A stretch of 22,703 nt of DNA from JANXDG01 sp964521665 (GTDB taxonomy: Bacteria > Elusimicrobiota > Endomicrobiia > DTEH01): positions 1-22,703 of the forward strand of contig CAZFSG010000019.1 in NCBI GenBank assembly GCA_964521665.1, read 5' to 3'. This document shows, piece by piece, positions 17,493 through 22,703 of the stretch. The translations under genes and the position numbers were made by a program. Position 1 is the stretch's first letter, and every line of letters starts with the position of its first letter. Under the pieces are notes generated by a model, which saw only the letters and a program-made list of their open reading frames with translations, ran no database searches and had not been told where the DNA came from.

Positions 17493-17533
17493 TGTGGATA
17501 AGTTTGTGGATAACTTTTAAAATTTGTGGATTA
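17493..17533. promoter_or_regulatory. Cluster of three DnaA boxes between rsmA and dnaA
   Basis: TGTGGATAA at 17493-17501 and 17505-17513 are exact reverse complements of the consensus box TTATCCACA. TGTGGATTA at 17525-17533 differs by one base and overlaps the rsmA stop codon. All three have the same orientation, with starts 12 and 20 bp apart. A fourth one-mismatch box in the opposite orientation (ATATCCACA, 17580-17588) lies inside rsmA. The cluster lies immediately upstream of the dnaA start, so it fits autorepression of dnaA, part of oriC, or both. The spacer itself is only 51 bp, with no long AT-rich unwinding region outside coding sequence. Confidence 0.8.
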
Positions 17534-18310
17534 GTTAATAAAAACGCTTAATTTTTCAGTAAGTTTTATATATCTATAGATATCCACATCCTCTGCACGT
17601 TCCTCAGGTTTTATTCCTGAATTTACAAGAATTTTTTTAATCTCTTCTTTATTTAAATTTAGTCCTAAATTTAATGAATTTATTAAAAACTTTCTTTTAT
17701 AAGTAAACGCTATATCAAGAATCCTAAACAACAATTTCTGATATTTAAAATTTGCAAATTCATTATTTGGTAAAAATTTAACTACAGCAGAATTCACTTT
17801 TGGTTGAGGAACAAAACATCTTTTTGACACATCAAACAAGAGTTCTGTTTTAGTATAAAAATTTGTTTTCAAAGTCAACTTTGAGAACATTTTTTCTTTA
17901 GGTTTTGCAACAAGTTTTTCAGCAACTTCTTTTTGCACCATTAGCACGCAAACTTCCCAACAGGAAAATGCAGTTGAAAATATTTTGTCTAATATTTCTG
18001 ACGTTATAGCATAAGGTATGTTACCAACAATTTTTATTTTACTTTTAAATTTTGAAAGATCGTATTTGAGAAAATCAGCATTTATGATTTTGATATTTTT
18101 TATATTGTTAAATTTATTTTTGAGAAACTCGCATAGGTTTTTATCAATTTCAACAGCGATAAGTGTTTTAACTTTATTTATGATACGTTCTGTTAAAATT
18201 CCTTTCCCAGGACCAATTTCTAATACAATATCGGTATTCTTTAATTCTAAACTTTCAACAATTTTATCTGCAACTTTAGTATTCAGTAAAAAATGTTGTC
18301 CTAACAACAT
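17531..18310 (-). CDS. rsmA: 16S rRNA (adenine1518/1519-N6)-dimethyltransferase RsmA (KsgA)
   Basis: RsmA dimethylates two adjacent adenines in the 3' hairpin of 16S rRNA late in 30S assembly. The protein (about 259 residues) has the family start LGQHFLLN, the SAM-binding motif VLEIGPGKGILTERI (about 28-42), the acidic ribose contact IAVEIDKNL and the catalytic NIPY motif. A C-terminal helical part includes RCFVPQPKVNSAVVKF and DIAFTYKRKFLINSL. I chose the ATG at 18308-18310; a TTG one codon earlier is also possible. It begins 7 bp after the mnmE stop. Its stop codon overlaps the third DnaA box. Confidence 0.93.
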   Translation of the reverse strand: MLLGQHFLLNTKVADKIVESLELKNTDIVLEIGPGKGILTERIINKVKTLIAVEIDKNLCEFLKNKFNNIKNIKIINADFLKYDLSKFKSKIKIVGNIPYAITSEILDKIFSTAFSCWEVCVLMVQKEVAEKLVAKPKEKMFSKLTLKTNFYTKTELLFDVSKRCFVPQPKVNSAVVKFLPNNEFANFKYQKLLFRILDIAFTYKRKFLINSLNLGLNLNKEEIKKILVNSGIKPEERAEDVDIYRYIKLTEKLSVFIN

Positions 18311-18317
18311 CAATTTT

Positions 18318-19823
18318 TTATTTCCCTACACAAAATCGTGAAAAAATTATGTCTAAAACATCTTCAGTTATATCATCACCACCAACAATATTTTGCAATT
18401 CTTTAACAGCATTGCGAAGATGTTCACATACTATTTCTGTTTGTGTTATAAAATCTAACTGATAAGCCTGTTCAAGTTCTGTTTTAGCCTTTTTAAGTAG
18501 TTCTTTTTGTCTTAAATTTGTTACCATAAGTTCAGGTTGAGCATCTTGTGTTGAGAAATACTGTTCATTACTGATAATATTTTGTGAATCAACGATTGCA
18601 TTTTCAAGTTTTTCAATACCTTCTTTTGTGATACACGATATTTTTACCAGTTGTTCTTTTAAATTTTTTTGGTCAAAATTTGGATAAATTTTGAAATCAA
18701 GTTTTTGTAATTTTAATAGCAAATTTTCTATCTCGTTATTTTCAAAAATTTTTATTTCTTTATCTATTTTATTTAATACAGGAATAATTGTTTTATGATA
18801 GTTTTGGTTATTTATTTCAGAGATTATATCAACCACAGTATAATCATCTTTAGTTATATTTGTAGAAGCATCGAACATTAGTATTATAACATTTGCTTCT
18901 TTGACAGCATTTTTAGTTCGTTCAATACCAATTTTTTCAATAATATCTTGTGAATGTGTTCTTATTCCTGCAGTGTCAATAATACGTACAGGAATATCTT
19001 TTATTATAATAGTTTCTGATAAAGTATCTCTTGTAGTTCCTGGAATATCAGAAACAATTGCTCTGTCGTAGTCTAAAAGTATATTTAATAAACTTGATTT
19101 ACCAACATTGACTTTGCCAACTATTGCTACATTGATGCCATTGAGTATAGGAGAAATTTTTTCACTATATTCAATAGCAGAAGTGATATTTTTTATGAGA
19201 CCATAGATTTTTTCTTTAATATGGCCAAAATCTATAGTTTTAACATCCTCTTCATCAGGATAATCAATAGAAACTTCTAATTCTGCAATAACATCTTTAA
19301 TTTGGTTAACAAGTTGTTCTATTTTTTGTTTAGTTTTTCCTAACAACGAGTTGATATATAACTGATTTTGTAATTTTGTTTTTGAATATATAATGTCACA
19401 AACAGATTCAGCATATGAAAGATCTATTCTTCCGTTAAGAAATGCACGTTTTGTAAACTCGCCAGGTTCTGCAATACGTGCACCATGTTTTATACATAAT
19501 TCTACTACAAGTTTAAGAACTACAGGACCACCATGACAACTAAATTCTACCACATCTTCGCAAGTATAACTATGAGGCTTTCTCATTATGGTCATTAAAA
19601 CTTCATCAATTACTTTTTCTTCATCTACGATATATCCTAAATGCGTAGTAAAAGTTTTAAGTTGTGAGACAATTTTAGATTTGTTTTTTGGCCTAAAAAT
19701 TTTTTCTGCGATTTTTATTGCATTTTCACCACTGAGTCGAACAATACCTAACCCACTATATCCTAACGGTGTAGAAATCGCAACGATTGTATCATTTAGT
19801 TGTAAATTTAGTTTTTTTGTCAT
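18318..19823 (-). CDS. mnmE: tRNA modification GTPase MnmE (TrmE)
   Basis: With MnmG, MnmE installs the (carboxymethyl)aminomethyl group at U34 of tRNAs. The N-terminal tetrahydrofolate-binding domain begins DTIVAISTPLGYSGLGIVRL and includes FSCHGGP and GEFTKRAFLNGRIDL. The inserted G domain has G1 GKVNVGKS (236-243), G2 GTTRDT (262-267), G3 DTAG (283-286) and G4 NKID. The C-terminus FCVGK keeps the functional cysteine (C498) of the usual FC(I/V)GK tail. At 501 residues it is longer than the typical ~455, mainly through extra sequence after NKID (about residues 350-430). It overlaps jag by four bases (ATGA). MnmG, its obligatory partner and frequent neighbour, is not in the window. Confidence 0.95.
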   Translation of the reverse strand: MTKKLNLQLNDTIVAISTPLGYSGLGIVRLSGENAIKIAEKIFRPKNKSKIVSQLKTFTTHLGYIVDEEKVIDEVLMTIMRKPHSYTCEDVVEFSCHGGPVVLKLVVELCIKHGARIAEPGEFTKRAFLNGRIDLSYAESVCDIIYSKTKLQNQLYINSLLGKTKQKIEQLVNQIKDVIAELEVSIDYPDEEDVKTIDFGHIKEKIYGLIKNITSAIEYSEKISPILNGINVAIVGKVNVGKSSLLNILLDYDRAIVSDIPGTTRDTLSETIIIKDIPVRIIDTAGIRTHSQDIIEKIGIERTKNAVKEANVIILMFDASTNITKDDYTVVDIISEINNQNYHKTIIPVLNKIDKEIKIFENNEIENLLLKLQKLDFKIYPNFDQKNLKEQLVKISCITKEGIEKLENAIVDSQNIISNEQYFSTQDAQPELMVTNLRQKELLKKAKTELEQAYQLDFITQTEIVCEHLRNAVKELQNIVGGDDITEDVLDIIFSRFCVGK

Positions 19824-20299
19824 TTTGGTATAGAATTTGATGATTTTAGGTTAAGAACAATTTTGTGTTGAGGAAGAAGTTGTTCTACAAAACATTCTGT
19901 TAAGATAAGAACTGATTTGTATACAACATTTGACAAAACTTTTTTAAGAGCAGCCTGTTCAGAAAAAATTACAGTGATATTCACAATTTTGTTTTCAATT
20001 TCTATATTAACAAAAGAAATATATTCTTTAACAAAGTCAAGTAATTTAATAAAATAAAATTTTATTACTGTATCAACTTTATTAAATTTTGGTGATACTT
20101 GAATTTTTGCTGGTTTCTCACCTTTAAGACCAAACAATCCAAGTTGTCCTTCAGTAAGAATTTTAATTTTTATTTCTTCTTTTGTCATTTTTAAAGAATT
20201 TATAGCAGTTTTTACTGCATCATCGATAGTTGCTGCCTCAAATTCTTCATAAAGAAATGTTTTAAGTTGTTCTATTTTATTATTTTTTGCACAAATCAT
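19820..20299 (-). CDS. Jag/KhpB-like protein with degenerate KH region and no R3H
   Basis: Jag (KhpB) proteins are RNA-binding proteins encoded next to yidC. The N-terminal Jag_N domain is clear (about residues 18-70): ATIDDAVKTAINSLKMTKEE, then LTEGQLGLFGLKGEKPAKIQV. The remaining about 85 residues have the length and strand-helix pattern of the KH domain, but no GxxG loop is visible where one is expected (FSEQAALKKVLSN). The protein ends without an R3H domain. At 159 residues it is shorter than the usual ~200 or more. Four-base ATGA overlaps join it to both yidC and mnmE, and this position supports the family assignment strongly. Whether it still binds RNA is uncertain. Confidence 0.8.
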   Translation of the reverse strand: MICAKNNKIEQLKTFLYEEFEAATIDDAVKTAINSLKMTKEEIKIKILTEGQLGLFGLKGEKPAKIQVSPKFNKVDTVIKFYFIKLLDFVKEYISFVNIEIENKIVNITVIFSEQAALKKVLSNVVYKSVLILTECFVEQLLPQHKIVLNLKSSNSIPK

Positions 20300-21771
20300 A
20301 TCTTTTCTGTTTTGTTTACCACAATTTGTATAAGAATAGAAAATATATTATTAACAAACCAATATAAGACAAGTCCTGAGGGAAAGTTTAAAAATAATAT
20401 AGTAAACATTATTGGCATAAAAATAGCGAAAGGTTTTTGTTGTGGGTCAGAAAAAGAACCTGAGAACCACTGTTGTATCAACATAGTTGCTCCCATTAGA
20501 AAAACTAACACTGGGATACCAAGATTAGTTCCTGGAATGTAGATTCTGTCTGGTTGAGACAAATCTTTTATCCACAAGATAAATTTTGCGCCACGAAGGT
20601 CGTATGTGTTTCTTAACATAGTAAACAAAGCCCAAAAAATTGGTATTTGTAAAAGTAAAGGTAAACATCCTCCAAACGGATTCACTTTTTTTTCTTTATA
20701 AAAATTCATAATTTCGATATTGAGCCGTTTCGGATCGTCTTTGTACAATTTTTGTAGTAGTTGTATTTGAGGTTGTAGTTTTCTCATTTTTATTGCAGAT
20801 TTTATAGAATTGTATGTAAGAGGAAAAGTTAATATCTGTGTAATAATTGTTAATCCTATGATAGCAAGACCATAATTGCCAAAAAGTTTGTAGAAATAAA
20901 CTAATATCTTATAAAACAATTTACTTAATATAGCGAAAGTTCCCCATTCAACTGTATGTGTGAATTTATTACCAAAAGATGTCAGCAAAGAAATTTTTTT
21001 TGAGGAAACTAAAAGTCTTAATTTGTATTTATTTATTTCTTTGTTTGTCGTTATAGAAACAGATTTTGTGTTTTTATTAAATTTATCAATATAAATGTTC
21101 TGTTCGACATTTCTGTCAAATATAAACGCTATAATTGAATATTTATCACCTACCGCAACCCAATGTATGTCTTCAGTGGATAATTTTCCTTTGTTAAACT
21201 TTTCTACGACTGTAAGTTCTTTTTTATCTGTTCTTAATATCTTACAGATATGTACAACATTTGGTAATGTCTCAAATTTGTCCAAATGTACATATTGTTG
21301 AAATAAAAGATTAACTTTTTGTTTTGTCAAAAATGTGTAAGAAATATCAACAAAATATGGAGTTTGTGATGAAAAAAAATACTCTACTTGTTTATCTTTT
21401 GTAATAAAAACAATTTTTGTTCCATCATCAGAAACAATTTTTTTTACATCAAATTTTACTTTTGTATCTAATGCTAAACTATCAGTATCACTTTTAGAAA
21501 GAAGTGAATATTGTTGACTATTTTCTTCTTTTAAATAAATCTCTCTTATCCCAGCAGTGTAGTTATTAAACACAAATTTTAGTTTTTCTGTCTCTACAAT
21601 ATATGGGTCAAACTTTTGTTCAATTGATACATCTTTTATTTCTTGTTTTACGGATTCAATTTTTTGTTGAACTTGTTCAGTTTGTTTCTGTGAAGGTTTA
21701 TAAGTTAAGTATTGCCATAAAAATAAAAAACTTAAAGATAACAATGTTGCTAACAAAACACGTTTTTCCAT
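20296..21771 (-). CDS. yidC: Membrane protein insertase YidC
   Basis: YidC inserts and folds inner-membrane proteins, alone or with SecYEG. The start at 21769-21771 gives MEKRVLLATLLSLSFLFLWQ, the usual YidC N-terminus and first membrane helix, with AAGGA 7 bases upstream. An ATG five codons earlier is in frame but would put the Shine-Dalgarno inside the gene. Residues about 45-270 form the large extracytoplasmic beta domain typical of Gram-negative YidC. The C-terminal insertase core follows: FGNYGLAIIGLTIITQILTF, a cytoplasmic hairpin with KMRKLQPQIQLLQKLYKDDP, then GGCLPLLLQIPIFWALF and the last helices (FPSGLVLYWFVNNIFSI). Length is about 491 residues. It lies 16 bp after yidD and overlaps jag. 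Confidence 0.95.
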   Translation of the reverse strand: MEKRVLLATLLSLSFLFLWQYLTYKPSQKQTEQVQQKIESVKQEIKDVSIEQKFDPYIVETEKLKFVFNNYTAGIREIYLKEENSQQYSLLSKSDTDSLALDTKVKFDVKKIVSDDGTKIVFITKDKQVEYFFSSQTPYFVDISYTFLTKQKVNLLFQQYVHLDKFETLPNVVHICKILRTDKKELTVVEKFNKGKLSTEDIHWVAVGDKYSIIAFIFDRNVEQNIYIDKFNKNTKSVSITTNKEINKYKLRLLVSSKKISLLTSFGNKFTHTVEWGTFAILSKLFYKILVYFYKLFGNYGLAIIGLTIITQILTFPLTYNSIKSAIKMRKLQPQIQLLQKLYKDDPKRLNIEIMNFYKEKKVNPFGGCLPLLLQIPIFWALFTMLRNTYDLRGAKFILWIKDLSQPDRIYIPGTNLGIPVLVFLMGATMLIQQWFSGSFSDPQQKPFAIFMPIMFTILFLNFPSGLVLYWFVNNIFSILIQIVVNKTEKI

Positions 21772-21787
21772 ATAGTTGTCCTTCAAG

Positions 21788-21994
21788 TTATGGATAATCT
21801 ACCCCACCAGGGTTTAAAGGATTACATTTTATTATACGCAATAAAGTTTTCCACAAGCCAATCCACAAACCATATTTTTTTATTGCTAAAATACTATATT
21901 CTGAACAACTTGGATAAAACCTGCATTTTTTACCAAACAATGGTGAAATAAATTTTTGATACAAAATAATAGAAGATATTAGTATTATTTTCAT
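21788..21994 (-). CDS. yidD: Membrane protein insertion efficiency factor YidD
   Basis: YidD is a small membrane-associated protein that assists YidC-dependent insertion. The 68-residue product has the whole family signature: ILYQKFISPLFGKKCRFYPS with CSEYS, and the C-terminal CNPLNPGGVDYP. The start overlaps the rnpA stop by four bases, and yidC follows. Confidence 0.95.
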   Translation of the reverse strand: MKIILISSIILYQKFISPLFGKKCRFYPSCSEYSILAIKKYGLWIGLWKTLLRIIKCNPLNPGGVDYP

Positions 21995-22344
21995 AGATTT
22001 AATATCCCATTTTGGTTTAAAATTTTGAGAAAACTTTCTTCTAAAATTTTGTATTTTTGTCTTACAGAAATTTGTGTTGCAACAACTACAATATCTACAG
22101 GAGTTTTTATTTTATACTTATTCAATCTAAAAATTTCTCTGATTCTACGTTTGAATTTATTTCTTATAACAGCGGATTTTTCTACTTTGCTTGACACAAG
22201 AATAGCAATACGTGAATAGTTTCTGTCTGTTTTTAATATATAAACCAACAATCCATTTTCAAAAAATTTTCTTCCTCCAGTTATAACAGCATCTATCTCT
22301 TTTTGTTTGTTTATTCTTTCGTATTTACGAAAAGTAAATTTCAC
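21991..22344 (-). CDS. rnpA: Ribonuclease P protein component RnpA
   Basis: RnpA is the protein subunit of RNase P, which matures tRNA 5' ends. The 117-residue basic protein starts with YERINKQKEIDAVITGGRKF and carries the RNR signature KSAVIRNKFKRRIREIFR. The start is GTG (22342-22344). In frame upstream there is no ATG before the rpmH stop, and GTG places the conserved N-terminus correctly. No strong Shine-Dalgarno is visible in the 30-bp gap after rpmH. It overlaps yidD by four bases. Confidence 0.93.
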   Translation of the reverse strand: MKFTFRKYERINKQKEIDAVITGGRKFFENGLLVYILKTDRNYSRIAILVSSKVEKSAVIRNKFKRRIREIFRLNKYKIKTPVDIVVVATQISVRQKYKILEESFLKILNQNGILNL

Positions 22345-22374
22345 AACTGTATCAAAAGTATAAAGTAGAACATT

Positions 22375-22512
22375 TTATGGTGTAAGTCTCCACCTACCTT
22401 TTCTTCTTCTACGTTTTAATACACGACGACCCCCAGGGGTTGATTTTCGTTTTAAAAACCCGTGAACTTTTTTTCTATATCTTACTGAGGGTTGATACGT
22501 TCGTTTTGGCAT
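22375..22512 (-). CDS. rpmH: 50S ribosomal protein L34
   Basis: This 45-residue gene is short but unmistakable: MPKRTYQPSVRYRKKVHGFL, then KRKSTPGGRRVLKRRRRKGR, ending WRLTP. It matches the L34 pattern KRTYQPS...HGF...R.GR.VL.RRR.KGR. The ATG at 22510-22512 is preceded by GGAGG (22524-22528) 11 bases upstream. It is the first gene of the minus-strand run that continues to dnaA. Confidence 0.97.
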   Translation of the reverse strand: MPKRTYQPSVRYRKKVHGFLKRKSTPGGRRVLKRRRRKGRWRLTP

Positions 22513-22555
22513 ATTGATAAAAACCTCCAATTAAAAAATATTTATGAAAGAAAAT

Positions 22556-22630
22556 TCTACTTGTAGACTTAGGTATATTAAAGCAGACCAAGGTCTGCAA
22601 CTACAGAGAATAATTTGTTTTTCAAAAAAC
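22556..22630. promoter_or_regulatory. Palindrome-rich leader upstream of rpmH
   Basis: The 191 bp from 22513 to the window edge hold no supportable gene, but contain three short dyads, each with a two-base centre: TCTAC-TT-GTAGA (22556-22567), GCAGACC-AA-GGTCTGC (22583-22598) and GTTTTT-CA-AAAAAC (22617-22630). TGTAG (22562-22566) and CTACA (22601-22605) also flank the second dyad as outer arms. GTAGACTTAGGT (22563-22574) and GCAGACCAAGGT (22583-22594) match at 9 of 12 positions and sit 20 bp apart, about two helical turns. Given the promoter at 22668-22696, these lie in the transcribed leader. They may be operator sites, an RNA structure for rpmH control, or part of an origin region; no consensus DnaA box is present here. 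Confidence 0.5.
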
Positions 22631-22667
22631 ATAATTTTTGGTTATCACAACCCAACAATAGGTTTTA

Positions 22668-22696
22668 AATATACTTAAATTTTGTTTTTTTATCAA
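22668..22696 (-). promoter_or_regulatory. Near-consensus sigma70-type promoter for the rpmH-dnaA cluster
   Basis: On the minus strand, TTGATA (22691-22696) and TATATT (22668-22673) are separated by exactly 17 bp, each one mismatch from the consensus hexamer. Transcription would start near 22661, giving a leader of about 150 nt before the rpmH ATG. Confidence 0.6.
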
Positions 22697-22703
22697 CAAG
22701 ATG

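Noticed and set aside
20568..20576. Perfect DnaA box TTATCCACA inside yidC
   Set aside because: Single copy within coding sequence with no second perfect box nearby. It shows the background level against which the 17493-17533 cluster stands out.
21772..21786. Upstream ATG for yidC five codons earlier
   Set aside because: The Shine-Dalgarno AAGGA lies inside those codons, and the conserved N-terminus MEKR... begins at the later ATG.
22544..22678. A 44-codon plus-strand reading frame in the rpmH upstream spacer
   Set aside because: It has no Shine-Dalgarno, no recognisable motif, and runs through the palindromes and the antisense of the rpmH promoter. It is best explained as chance.

Overview
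The window is an AT-rich bacterial chromosome segment packed almost entirely with housekeeping genes. YidC is of the long type with a large extracytoplasmic domain, which points to a diderm (Gram-negative-type) cell. Very low GC, tight operons with ATGA stop/start overlaps, a DUF39 homocysteine-biosynthesis protein and an AddAB-type nuclease fit several uncultured or host-associated phyla (Elusimicrobiota/Endomicrobia-like is one guess). No marker here fixes the taxon. I see no prophage, transposase, CRISPR array or toxin-antitoxin pair.

Layout. Positions 1-955 hold the tail of an unknown gene and holA (DNA polymerase III delta), running into convergent rpsT (957-1247, minus). From 1327 a plus-strand block carries murJ, uvrC and an ArsB/NhaD-type permease, followed by an elongator tRNA-Met with its own probable promoter. 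An M20 metallopeptidase (5689-6861) is on the minus strand, divergent from a second plus-strand operon (6949-15245). That operon encodes a membrane-anchored coiled-coil protein, a membrane-anchored CBM48/AMPK-beta-like protein, the DUF39 homocysteine-biosynthesis protein, AddA and AddB.

From 15261 to 22512 everything is on the minus strand. In transcription order it reads rpmH, rnpA, yidD, yidC, jag/khpB, mnmE, rsmA, dnaA, and last a PIG-L/LmbE deacetylase broken by three frameshifts. This is the conserved replication-origin-associated cluster in an uncommon arrangement: dnaA sits at the 3' end, with no dnaN, recF, mnmG, rsmG or parAB in view. Three DnaA boxes lie in the dnaA-rsmA junction. 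A near-consensus promoter and a leader of about 150 nt rich in short palindromes precede rpmH.

Functionally the genes cover ribosome and tRNA function (S20, L34, RsmA, MnmE, RnpA, tRNA-Met), replication and repair (HolA, DnaA, UvrC, AddAB) and the cell envelope (MurJ, YidC, YidD). The less ordinary points are the decayed deacetylase with a 10-bp tandem duplication, a UvrC without its C-terminal HhH domain, a Jag protein without a recognisable GxxG or R3H, a membrane-bound CBM48 protein lacking most glycogen-contact residues, the DnaA-box cluster, and the palindromic rpmH leader. I did not find a convincing wholly new system.
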